Source: Deinococcus sp045062605
GTDB lineage: Bacteria; Deinococcota; Deinococci; Deinococcales; Deinococcaceae
Length of the DNA: 33,265 bases
NCBI RefSeq assembly: GCF_045062605.1
Contig: NZ_JBJGDW010000043.1
Span: 1-33,265 of the forward strand
Reading direction: 5' to 3'
Notes under the pieces: generated by a model
Told to the model about the DNA's origin: nothing
Databases searched by the model: none
Seen by the model: the letters and a program-made list of their open reading frames with translations, nothing else
Part shown: positions 20,254 through 28,604 of the stretch, piece by piece
Layout: each line of letters begins with the position of its first letter
How positions within the stretch are numbered: the first letter of the stretch is position 1
Translations under genes and position numbers: made by a program

Positions 20254-23200
20254 ATGATCAACCTCTATCATCAAATATTGCCGTCCTGGGAAAGCGCTGT
20301 TCTGCGCTTCCTGATCTTGTTGCTGAGTTTTATTGGGATCAGCAGTCCGGCCAGCGCACTCACAGGCGTGAATGTGACGTATACATCTGACACCCACTTG
20401 GTCACGGACAGCAACAGCTCTTGTACGGCTGGTCCGAGGAACGGTTATATCACCTACAATATTACCAACAATACAAATGCGGCTATTCCAAACATTACAG
20501 CGACGCTGAGCTTCGGTGCCATCACACCAACCACTCTCGCTTCACGCAGTGGGAACTTCGGGTTGGGCGGCAACCAGCCGGCTGCTCAGACTATTAGGAT
20601 TCTGTCTGCGGGAGAGTCGCGGACGGTCTACTGGTACATCACCTACCCTTGCTATAATGGCAGTGCTGCGGTTTCCAGCGTTCCTGTCACGGCGACTTTT
20701 GCAGATGCAAACTCGGGAACAGTGGTCCAGACAGCCACTATCAGCACCTACAGCAGCCAGAGTGCCAATGCCGGTGGACTACTGAGTGGAACAACCCTTG
20801 GGGCAGGGGCTATCGTGGGTCAAGTCGTTACCTATCACGCCACGTATAGCTTCGGGAATCCTCAGAGTACTGACGAGATCAATCTTCAGCCTGCCGGGAA
20901 CTCCGACTTCAAAGCAGATTGTTTTCAACTGGTGGGATCCGCCATTACCGCATCGGCTGTGACCTCCGTGAATGCAGGAGTGAAGGACAAACTTTATTTC
21001 ACACTGACCGCTACTACAAGTGGCAGCAGTAAAACCATCGATGTCGACTACTTCTTTCTGTACAAGTGCGCCAACGTCGCCACGACGGCGAATAGCTACG
21101 CATCTGAGACCAGCGGCAACACTAATGTCAAGTACAGCGGTAATTATGGTGGTACGGCGGGAACAGCTTCTATCAGCTTTCCGACGGCCACACAGGCATT
21201 TACCATCGCTAAAACGGTCAGCCCGACCACCCTCGTCAATGGAGGCAGTGCCACATACACACTGCAAGTCAAAAATACCAGTACGTTCAATGCCTACCTT
21301 GACCAAGTGACTGACCTTCTGCCCACCTCACCCGCGAATGCCACGATAACCAGCGTGAATTTGTCCGGGACTACGGGAGTGACGACAACACCGAATACAG
21401 TGCCGAGCAGTGGAGCCATCGGGACAGTGAAGTTTGTGGGAGCGCTGGGAACGCCTTCTGCTACTTCGGTCAATGGCTCTTTCTATATTCCTGGTGGCGG
21501 CACGTTGACCATTACCTATACCGTGACCATTCCGGCGACACTCGGAGCGTATACCAACTCGGCCACCGGTACGGTCGGCAGCACGACTGTCTACACGACC
21601 ACCACGGGCACGACGCCCGCCACAGCCACCCTGTCCAACGTCGGTCCTGCAACCCTGACCATCAGCAAGATCAGCAACGGCGGTACGGGTACCTTTGCGT
21701 TCAGCGGTACGAATGGCGTTGGCAACCAGAACATCACCACTGCGAGTGCTGGAGTCGCTCAGGCAGGCACGACCCAGACCCTGAACGCGATGAATACCGC
21801 CACGAGCATTACCGAAACGCCACTGCCAGGCTACGTCTTATCCTCGGCCACGTGCACGGGGATGGGAAGCGGTGGGACAGCCACCCTGAGCGGCAATGTC
21901 TTGACGTTAAATGCAGCGGCCACCACGGCGGGAAGCTATATCAACTGCACGTTTACCAATACCAAACTCCCCACCCTGACCATCAGTAAGATCAGCACCG
22001 GCGGCACAGGGACATTTGGTTTCAGCGATGGCAATGGGTATACCGACAGCATCACTACCCTTACTGCTGGAGCCACCAAGCCGGGCACGACCAAGACCTT
22101 AGCAGCGGTAGGTGTGTCAACTACCATCACTGAGACAGCCCCAACTGGTTACACCATGACGAATGTAAGTTGTACGGGTGGCGGCACAGTGATCCCTAAC
22201 TACGCTGCTGGAACCTTTACACTTGACGCTACAGCTACTGAGGCAGGCAATACGATTTCTTGTACCGTTAGCAACGCCTTCATGACCTATTCCATCTCTG
22301 GCCAAGTCTATGAGGACTACAACTACGGCGGCGGTGCGGGCCGGGCTTATAACCTGGGCCAAGGCATGAGCCTGCGCCCCGGCGTGCGGGTGGAGTTGTA
22401 CGGTGCAGCGGGCGGCAACGTGCTGGCCCTGGCGCTCACTGACTCTGGCGGCGCGTACACCTTCCCCAACCAGTTTCCTGGCAATTACAAGGTTCGCGCC
22501 GTCAACAACTTCGTGACCAGCAGCCGCGCTGGGGGGTGTACGCCCAGCACACTCGTGGGAACTGCGCCAACCTGTTCCCAATTGCCCGTCCAGACCTTTA
22601 TCAACAGCGCCAGTCAGGTAGGTGGGGCAAACCCGGCAGGCACCGATCCGGCCCTGAGCAGCACCATCCTGCCCACGAATGCCCAGTCGGTGGCTGCTGT
22701 CTCCCTGAGCAGCGCCAATGTCACGGGCGTGGATTTCGGCTACAGCTTCAGTACCGTGGTCAATGCCGGCGACGCGGCCACGCCCGGCCAGGGCAGCCTG
22801 CGGCAGTTCATCGTCAACGCCAATGCCCTCGCAAACACCAGCCTGGCCCAGAGCGGCAACAGGGGCGCGGTGGTTACGGGCGCAAATGAAGCGCTGCCGG
22901 CTGCCCGCGACACCAGCATCTTCATGATTCCCAGCGGCGCGCTCACTGGCGGCGTGGCGATCATCACAGTCGGCACCACGGCTGCTCTGCCCACCATCAC
23001 GCGGAGCAGTGTCAGCATTGACGGCACCACCCAGACCATCAATATCGGCAACACCAACGCGGGCACGCTGGGCACAAGCGGCACGGTAGGGTATATCAAT
23101 ACCCTGACGCTGAATGCGGTGCAAAAGCCGGAAGTGCAGCTCGTGGGTTCGTCTGCCACGCTGCTCTTGGGCCTGGACCTGGCAGCCAGCAACCTTCAGG

Positions 23201-24831
23201 TGCGTGGCCTCTCGGTCTACGGCTTTGGCAGTACGGCCAACAACAACAACAGCGCCAACATTCGCATCAATTCAGGATTCAGCAATACCCGGATCGAAGC
23301 CAATATCCTCGGTTCCTCGGCCACTGCTTTTCCCTGTGGTGGGTCCGCTACGTCTTCGGGTATTGGTGACAACATTCGCTCCGTGAGCGGTGTGGGTGGA
23401 GTGGTGCAAAACAACCTGATTGGCTGCTCTGCGGGCAAGGGCTTTGGCGTCGAGGCCAACTCGGTGAACTGGCTGATCGTCAACAACGAGATTCGCGGCA
23501 ATGGTGTCGGCAATACCAATCTCGACGGCATTGATCTGGAGAACGCAGGCAGCAAAAACCACACGGTGCGCGGCAATCTGATCGCCCAGAATGCTGGTGT
23601 GGGCGTGGACGGCTACCAGGGCGGCGGCGGCAACACGGTTACCCAGAACACCATCACAGGCAATGGCACCGGTCAGGGCGGCGCGCCGGGTGAAACGGCG
23701 GGTGTGCGGGTCTACAGCTCCGGCAATACGATTAGCAACAACGTCATTGCTCTCAACTACGGTGCAGGTGTGATGGTGGTGAATGTTAATTCGGGCAACC
23801 TGATTTCGCAGAACAGTATTTACGACAACGGCACAGTGCTGGCCTCAAGTGGCGCGGCGGCCAGCAACCAGATTGGTATCGATTTGCTGGCGGCGGGTAA
23901 TTCGGTGACTATGGGAACGGCCCCCTACGTCACCAAGAACGACAGTAGCGATGCTGATACGGGCGGCAACGATCTACTCAACTTCCCCGTATTCAACACG
24001 GCGCAGATCGTGGGCAGTAACTTGGTGCTCACGGGCTTCGTGCGACCTGGCAGTACCATCGAACTGTTCATTGCGGCGGCGGATGCCAGCGGCTTCGGCG
24101 AGGGCAAAACCTACCTTGTTACCCTGACCGAAGGCAGCGCGGCAGACACTGACAGCGGCACCGGCACCTACACCGACGCCAATGCAGGGACCGACACCAC
24201 CAACCGCTTCAGCTTCAGTGTTCCGTTGCCCGCCGGGGTCAGTACTGGAACCCGGCTCACCGCGACGGCTACCTGCTCGTCGGCGAGTTGCCCAGGCACT
24301 ACTGTGAGCGCCCTGAGTGAAACCAGTGAATTCAGCTACAACGTCGCTGTCACCGCGCAGCCCCCGGCTCTTACCCTGCTCAAGTTGGGACGCAATATCA
24401 GCGTGCTGCCGTCTCAGCCGTTCATCGGCAGCGCGGGCAGTATCGGCGTGAAGCCCGGTGAGACAGTGGAATACTGCATCGTCTACAGCAACACGGGCGG
24501 CGTGGCCAGCAACTTCGTCCTTCAGGATTACGTGCCGGTGGGAATGGTGGCGCAACCCTCGGCCTACGGCACCAATGTCGGCGGCGATGCGCTGGGATTG
24601 AAATACGCGGTGGGTGTGGCGCTGGCCGTGAATGATGCCAACAGCGACGCCGTGACGCCAACCCTGACCAGCAAGAACGGTGACGATGCGGGGACACTCA
24701 GCACTGCGCCTGTGACGAATCCCGGCGATCCTGCCAGCAGCCCCCAGCGTCCAGGTGTCATGACCCTGACATTGCCAACTGTGGCGGCCAACAGCAAAGG
24801 CACCGTCTGCTTCCAGGCCAGGGTGCCCTAA
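20254..24831 (+). CDS. Giant secreted mosaic protein: DUF11, tandem repeats, Cna/SdrD-B, beta-helix
   Basis: A 1525-aa exported protein whose ATG lies 1 base after the preceding stop. Order: signal peptide (hydrophobic LRFLILLLSFIGISSPASA, about 17-36); a Cys-containing beta domain to about 320; a DUF11 repeat (AFTIAKTVSPTTLVNGGSAT); two 107-residue tandem repeats starting TLTISKIS (467 and 574), each with a conserved Cys pair; a Cna-B/SdrD-B-like domain from about 678 (YSISGQVYEDYNY, then TDSGGAYTFPNQFPGNYKV); a right-handed beta-helix from about 835 (GSLRQFIVNAN) to 1260, with repeats such as NTVTQNTITGNGTG; and a C-terminal DUF11 module (PGETVEYCIVYSNTG). The first 2 kb are visibly poorer in GC than the rest, suggesting a composite origin. 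It is probably a long adhesin-like fibre; a carbohydrate-active helix is possible. Confidence 0.83.
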   Translation: MINLYHQILPSWESAVLRFLILLLSFIGISSPASALTGVNVTYTSDTHLVTDSNSSCTAGPRNGYITYNITNNTNAAIPNITATLSFGAITPTTLASRSGNFGLGGNQPAAQTIRILSAGESRTVYWYITYPCYNGSAAVSSVPVTATFADANSGTVVQTATISTYSSQSANAGGLLSGTTLGAGAIVGQVVTYHATYSFGNPQSTDEINLQPAGNSDFKADCFQLVGSAITASAVTSVNAGVKDKLYFTLTATTSGSSKTIDVDYFFLYKCANVATTANSYASETSGNTNVKYSGNYGGTAGTASISFPTATQAFTIAKTVSPTTLVNGGSATYTLQVKNTSTFNAYLDQVTDLLPTSPANATITSVNLSGTTGVTTTPNTVPSSGAIGTVKFVGALGTPSATSVNGSFYIPGGGTLTITYTVTIPATLGAYTNSATGTVGSTTVYTTTTGTTPATATLSNVGPATLTISKISNGGTGTFAFSGTNGVGNQNITTASAGVAQAGTTQTLNAMNTATSITETPLPGYVLSSATCTGMGSGGTATLSGNVLTLNAAATTAGSYINCTFTNTKLPTLTISKISTGGTGTFGFSDGNGYTDSITTLTAGATKPGTTKTLAAVGVSTTITETAPTGYTMTNVSCTGGGTVIPNYAAGTFTLDATATEAGNTISCTVSNAFMTYSISGQVYEDYNYGGGAGRAYNLGQGMSLRPGVRVELYGAAGGNVLALALTDSGGAYTFPNQFPGNYKVRAVNNFVTSSRAGGCTPSTLVGTAPTCSQLPVQTFINSASQVGGANPAGTDPALSSTILPTNAQSVAAVSLSSANVTGVDFGYSFSTVVNAGDAATPGQGSLRQFIVNANALANTSLAQSGNRGAVVTGANEALPAARDTSIFMIPSGALTGGVAIITVGTTAALPTITRSSVSIDGTTQTINIGNTNAGTLGTSGTVGYINTLTLNAVQKPEVQLVGSSATLLLGLDLAASNLQVRGLSVYGFGSTANNNNSANIRINSGFSNTRIEANILGSSATAFPCGGSATSSGIGDNIRSVSGVGGVVQNNLIGCSAGKGFGVEANSVNWLIVNNEIRGNGVGNTNLDGIDLENAGSKNHTVRGNLIAQNAGVGVDGYQGGGGNTVTQNTITGNGTGQGGAPGETAGVRVYSSGNTISNNVIALNYGAGVMVVNVNSGNLISQNSIYDNGTVLASSGAAASNQIGIDLLAAGNSVTMGTAPYVTKNDSSDADTGGNDLLNFPVFNTAQIVGSNLVLTGFVRPGSTIELFIAAADASGFGEGKTYLVTLTEGSAADTDSGTGTYTDANAGTDTTNRFSFSVPLPAGVSTGTRLTATATCSSASCPGTTVSALSETSEFSYNVAVTAQPPALTLLKLGRNISVLPSQPFIGSAGSIGVKPGETVEYCIVYSNTGGVASNFVLQDYVPVGMVAQPSAYGTNVGGDALGLKYAVGVALAVNDANSDAVTPTLTSKNGDDAGTLSTAPVTNPGDPASSPQRPGVMTLTLPTVAANSKGTVCFQARVP
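21652..22293 (+). repeat. Two 321-bp tandem repeats (107 aa each)
   Basis: Copy 1 begins at 21652 and copy 2 at 21973, both with ACCCTGACCATCAG. They encode TLTISKIS-N/T-GGTGTF domains with matching cysteines (SATC...INC and NVSC...ISC). The protein is clearly repeated but the DNA has diverged, so the duplication is not recent. Confidence 0.8.
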
Positions 24832-24855
24832 CCCAACGCGCTACTCCTTGCGTTT

Positions 24856-24887
24856 GCGCCGCCCACTCAACCCAGGGCGGCGCATTT
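24856..24887 (+). terminator. Rho-independent terminator of the second surface operon
   Basis: GCGCCGCCC (24856-24864) pairs perfectly with GGGCGGCGC (24875-24883), 10-base loop, followed by ATTTT (24884-24888), 25 bases after the stop codon. Confidence 0.8.
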
Positions 24888-24902
24888 TCCCTTCCATCCC
24901 CG

Positions 24903-24908
24903 TACAAT
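24903..24908 (+). promoter_or_regulatory. -10 box of leaderless EamA transporter gene
   Basis: TACAAT ends 7 bases before the GTG at 24916. Confidence 0.6.
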
Positions 24909-24915
24909 CCCTGAC

Positions 24916-25866
24916 GTGTCTCCCCGGTTGCGCGGCGTTCTCCTGTTGATTGTGGTCACGGCGGTGTGGGGCAGCACCTTCGCCGTGGTCAAGACCCTGG
25001 GCGAACTGCTGCCCCCAGCCCAGTTGATCGCGTGGCGTTTCCTGATCGGTTTTCTGGCCCTGCTGCCCGCACTGCTCATCCGGGGCTGGGGGCTGCGGCG
25101 ACGGCGGGCGGACCAGCCCGCACGCGCTGGGCTGCCCCCGGTCTCTAGGAAAAACAGCTCGTGGAAGGACGGCCTGTGGCGAGATGGCCTGCTGCTGGGC
25201 GCGTGGCTGATCGCGGGCTACGGCACCCAGACGATTGCCCTGCAAACCACCACCGCCAACCGGGCGGCCTTCTTCACGGCCCTGAGCGTGGTGCTGGTGC
25301 CGTTGTGGCTGGTCTTCGCGCAGCGGCGCAGGATGCCGTGGCCCCTGCTGGCCGCGCTGCCGCTGGCCGTTCTGGGGCTGGGGCTGCTGTCGTGGGAAGG
25401 GGGCGCGTGGGTCACCGGCGACGCCTGGGCGCTGGGGTGCGCCGTGACCTACGCCGGCTTCATCATCACGCTGGAGCGGCTTTCCAATCGGCACGCGGCG
25501 CTGCCGTTCACACTGGCGCAGCTTGCGGCGGTGACGCTGCTGGCGTGGGTCTGGGCCGCGCTGTCCGGTGGAATCGGCTGGCCGCCCGACCGCGCCTGGG
25601 GACCGCTGCTGTACCTGGGCATCGTCGCCACCGCCCTGACCACCCTGCTGCAAACGGTGGGCCAGCGCACCGTCAGCGCCGCCGAGGCCAGCCTGATCTA
25701 TGCCCTCGAACCAGTCACGGCCACCCTGTTCAGCTTCTTTCTGATCGGCGAGCGCGTGGGCCTGCGCGGGGCGCTGGGGGGCCTCTTGGTGGTGGGCAGC
25801 ACGGTTCTCAGCCAGCGCAGCGGGGGAGAGGCCCGCCCGGAAACCCCCGCGCCGCTGGCGGAATAG
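24916..25866 (+). CDS. EamA/DMT-family transporter
   Basis: Inner-membrane protein of 316 aa with the two-EamA-domain plan: about ten hydrophobic segments, the first starting at residue 7 with TAVWGSTFAVVK, the family signature, and the second half ending EASLIYALEPVTATLFSFFLIGE, the typical C-terminal signature. Members export amino acids, nucleotides or other metabolites; the substrate cannot be told. A polar insert of about 25 residues (RRRRADQPARAGLPP...) sits between TM2 and TM3 on the cytoplasmic side. GTG 24916 is supported by the TACAAT box. It converges with the minus-strand gene at 25884, 17 bases away. Confidence 0.88.
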   Translation: MSPRLRGVLLLIVVTAVWGSTFAVVKTLGELLPPAQLIAWRFLIGFLALLPALLIRGWGLRRRRADQPARAGLPPVSRKNSSWKDGLWRDGLLLGAWLIAGYGTQTIALQTTTANRAAFFTALSVVLVPLWLVFAQRRRMPWPLLAALPLAVLGLGLLSWEGGAWVTGDAWALGCAVTYAGFIITLERLSNRHAALPFTLAQLAAVTLLAWVWAALSGGIGWPPDRAWGPLLYLGIVATALTTLLQTVGQRTVSAAEASLIYALEPVTATLFSFFLIGERVGLRGALGGLLVVGSTVLSQRSGGEARPETPAPLAE

Positions 25867-25883
25867 ATATTTGCAAAAAAGAG

Positions 25884-26366
25884 CTATTGCCGCCGGGTCT
25901 GGTCAGGGATCAGCAGTGTCCGCAGGGCCACGCTGCCGCCCCACACCCCGCGCAGGCTGTTCTGAAGGGCCGAGTTCCGCACTGCCTCGTAAATGGCGGG
26001 GGGAATGTTGACCGAGGGGTAGACGCCCGTGGTCCCGGCGGGCGTGACCCGCACGTCCAGTGGGAAGCCCAGTGCCACGGTGGCGATCAGCACGCCGCCC
26101 AGCGCCAGACCGCCCACCCCCCCGGCCAGCAGGTGCCAGGGCTGCTCCGCCGAGTGAGGCAGCAGGCGCACGATGATCACGGCGCAGCCCAGGCCCAGCA
26201 GCAGCGCGGCAACGGCGGTCACCAGTGGGCCGCCCAGCGAGGCCACCAGAAAACAGACGAGGACGCCCAGCCCTCCCCAGGCCAGTCCGGCCAGGCCGCG
26301 CCGCGCTCCCAGCGCAGTCATCATGGCCAACAGGGTCACCAGCAGGGCGTCAAACCAGGTCATCAC
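25884..26366 (-). CDS. CvpA-like small membrane protein
   Basis: A 160-aa membrane protein with about four hydrophobic helices in the first 105 residues, then a soluble tail. The opening TWFDALLVTLLAMMTALGARRGL resembles the start of CvpA (colicin V production) proteins (W-x-D...R-RG), so that family is the best guess; the rest is too generic to confirm. The tail (VNIPPAIYEAVRNSALQ) is hydrophilic and probably extracytoplasmic. Start GTG 26366 (followed directly by ATG 26363) is supported by a TACACT box 7 bases upstream. It is divergent from the response regulator gene. Confidence 0.7.
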   Translation of the reverse strand: MMTWFDALLVTLLAMMTALGARRGLAGLAWGGLGVLVCFLVASLGGPLVTAVAALLLGLGCAVIIVRLLPHSAEQPWHLLAGGVGGLALGGVLIATVALGFPLDVRVTPAGTTGVYPSVNIPPAIYEAVRNSALQNSLRGVWGGSVALRTLLIPDQTRRQ

Positions 26367-26373
26367 GCCCGGC

Positions 26374-26379
26374 AGTGTA
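26374..26379 (-). promoter_or_regulatory. -10 box of leaderless CvpA-like gene
   Basis: On the minus strand TACACT occupies 26379 to 26374 and ends 7 bases before GTG 26366. Confidence 0.55.
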
Positions 26380-26565
26380 GCGGGACAGTCCTTACAGATT
26401 GTTTTCAGGCAGAGGGCGACCAGAGGTATTGGGCGCAGTCCGCAACTTCCGGCGTGCCCAGCGCTGCCAGGGCGGCGTTGCCTCCACGCAGCGTCCCTCT
26501 TCCTGACCGACAGGACGCAGCGGCCAAAGGTAGGTTCCCTTCCTCACCTGACCTGCGGCCTGCTC

Positions 26566-26571
26566 TAAACT
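26566..26571 (+). promoter_or_regulatory. -10 box of leaderless response-regulator gene
   Basis: TAAACT, identical to the ppaC box, ends 7 bases before ATG 26579. In the 180-base divergent gap before it no gene is called: two minus-strand frames (ending near 26405 and 26392) are open but overlap each other and lack a supported start. Confidence 0.6.
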
Positions 26572-26578
26572 GCCGTCT

Positions 26579-27229
<651 letters not shown>

Positions 27230-27257
27230 ACGGCGCAGGCGGGGCGGGGGAGAGGCT

Positions 27258-27479
27258 GTGTCTCAACCCGGCCCCGTCACGTTTCGCGCGGGTTGCGGGC
27301 GTGAATGGGTGCTGAACAGTTCAGAGGCCGATCTGGCCTACACAGAGCAGGCGTTTCCCGAATGCCCCACTTGCCCCCACCGCGTCGAACCGGAGGGCGG
27401 CCCGCCCTTCTGCACCCTGCGCCCCGTGGGTACGCCGCATCCCTTCGCCGCGCTGGCCGGACTGAATCTGCTGGAATAG
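27258..27479 (+). CDS. Small four-cysteine protein
   Basis: A 73-aa protein I do not recognise. It contains one early cysteine (AGCGREW), a CPTC pair and a late FC: four cysteines, a pattern that could bind zinc or an iron-sulfur cluster. GTG 27258 is preferred because a purine-rich GGGGGAGAGG stretch lies just upstream. A TTG at 27222 in the same frame would overlap the response regulator stop and add 12 Arg/Gly-rich residues. The position suggests co-transcription with the regulator. Confidence 0.65.
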   Translation: MSQPGPVTFRAGCGREWVLNSSEADLAYTEQAFPECPTCPHRVEPEGGPPFCTLRPVGTPHPFAALAGLNLLE

Positions 27480-27531
27480 CACGAAGCCCCCCAGACTCCC
27501 CTTTCAGTTCCGTCGGCACTTTCAACCCTGC

Positions 27532-27537
27532 TAAATT
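27532..27537 (+). promoter_or_regulatory. -10 box of leaderless serine hydrolase gene
   Basis: TAAATT ends 7 bases before ATG 27545 and fixes this start rather than the upstream open frame. Confidence 0.6.
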
Positions 27538-27544
27538 CCTGCCC

Positions 27545-28387
27545 ATGACCCTTCCTTTCCTCTCCGATCTCCGTGCCCAGGGCTACCAGGGAGAGGTGGG
27601 CCTGCGCGTCTGTGATCTGACGGGCCGTGAACTGCTTGCCCTGAATCCGCAGCGCGTCTTTCCGGCGGCCAGCACCATCAAAGTGCCGCTGCTGATCCTG
27701 GCGCTGGAGTGGGCACAGGCGGGGCGGCTGGATCTGGAGGGGCGGGTCACGCTGCAAGCGGCGGACCGCGTATCCGGCGCGGGCGTGCTCCACGAGCTGG
27801 GGCCGGGGCTGACGCTGAGCTGGCGCGACGCGCTGACCCTGATGATCATCGTCAGCGACAACACCGCCACCAATCTGGTGATTGAATTGCTGGGTGTAGG
27901 GGCGGTCAACGACTGGCTGAACAGGCACGGCTGGACCGATACCCGCCTGGTCGGCAAACTGCAACTGCCGCCCGAGCAACGCAATCCCGCGCAACTCCGG
28001 GGAGAGCGCAACTGCACCACCGCTGCTGACCAGACCGGTACGCTGGGCCGTCTGGTGCGGGGCGAACTGCTGGACGCGGCGCACACGGTGCTGGCGCTGG
28101 ACATTCTGGAGCGACAGCAATACCGCGATCTGATCGGGCGCTGTCTGCCGCGCGCAGAGAACGGCGAACATCTCTACCGCCTTGCCAGCAAGAGCGGCGA
28201 ACTGGACGGCGTGCATCATGACGTGGGCGTGCTGTATACCCCGCGTCCGCTGGTGATCGCCCTGCTGACCCAGGGGGGCACGGACCGCCGCGAACTGCCC
28301 GGCAACCGAGACGTGAATGCGCTATCGGAGGCGCTGTGGCCGCTGCTCTCGGCGCTGGGAAACGTCCACCGACAGGGGGACATTTAA
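27545..28387 (+). CDS. Class A beta-lactamase-fold serine hydrolase
   Basis: A 280-aa protein with the penicillin-recognising active-site set: STIK at 43-46 (nucleophile S43, K46), SDN at 104-106, and KSG at 216-218 in place of KTG. A class A-like ERNCTTAADQTGTL segment follows the omega loop. The omega-loop ExxLN motif is not intact; the closest is E144-Q-R-N147, one residue short, so efficient deacylation of beta-lactams is doubtful. No signal peptide is present from the leaderless start, which is odd for a secreted beta-lactamase and suggests a cytoplasmic esterase or peptidase, or a misassigned start. The closest description is the 'beta-lactamase2' family. Confidence 0.85.
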   Translation: MTLPFLSDLRAQGYQGEVGLRVCDLTGRELLALNPQRVFPAASTIKVPLLILALEWAQAGRLDLEGRVTLQAADRVSGAGVLHELGPGLTLSWRDALTLMIIVSDNTATNLVIELLGVGAVNDWLNRHGWTDTRLVGKLQLPPEQRNPAQLRGERNCTTAADQTGTLGRLVRGELLDAAHTVLALDILERQQYRDLIGRCLPRAENGEHLYRLASKSGELDGVHHDVGVLYTPRPLVIALLTQGGTDRRELPGNRDVNALSEALWPLLSALGNVHRQGDI

Positions 28388-28394
28388 CCGCCCG

Positions 28395-28433
28395 GTCAGG
28401 CGCATCATAAAGCTCGCCGGAGTGTCGCCTGAC
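28395..28433 (+). repeat. Perfect 8-bp inverted repeat after the hydrolase gene
   Basis: GTCAGGCG (28395-28402) and CGCCTGAC (28426-28433) are exact inverted copies 23 bases apart. No T-run follows, so it is a weak terminator candidate or an operator between the hydrolase and the cytochrome operon. Confidence 0.4.
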
Positions 28434-28503
28434 GATGTGGTCCAGAGTGGTGCAGAGTGCGACACAGACGGTATCAAGAGCCGCTGAGGATGCCACGGGT
28501 GCA

Positions 28504-28512
28504 TGCTATGCT
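28504..28512 (+). promoter_or_regulatory. Candidate extended -10 promoter of the cytochrome operon
   Basis: TGC-TATGCT is an extended -10 (TGn plus a TAnnnT hexamer). The -35 position reads CTGAGG (28484-28489, 17-base spacer), matching poorly. It predicts a leader of about 85 bases before GTG 28605. Confidence 0.4.
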
Positions 28513-28604
28513 TTCCGTTGATCCGGTCAGTCTTGAAGCTTATCGGCACAAGCCCAGGGATGGCGCAGCAGGTCAGGCCATTTTATGTGTGAGGGAGAAA
28601 GAAC

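Noticed and set aside
26392..26578. Minus-strand frames in the gap between the CvpA-like gene and the response regulator
   Set aside because: Two competing frames end here with no ribosome site, no -10 box and no recognisable protein; both run into the regulator gene antisense.
27305..27544. Upstream extension of the serine hydrolase frame
   Set aside because: It overlaps the four-cysteine protein in another frame, and the TAAATT box 7 bases before ATG 27545 gives a better start.
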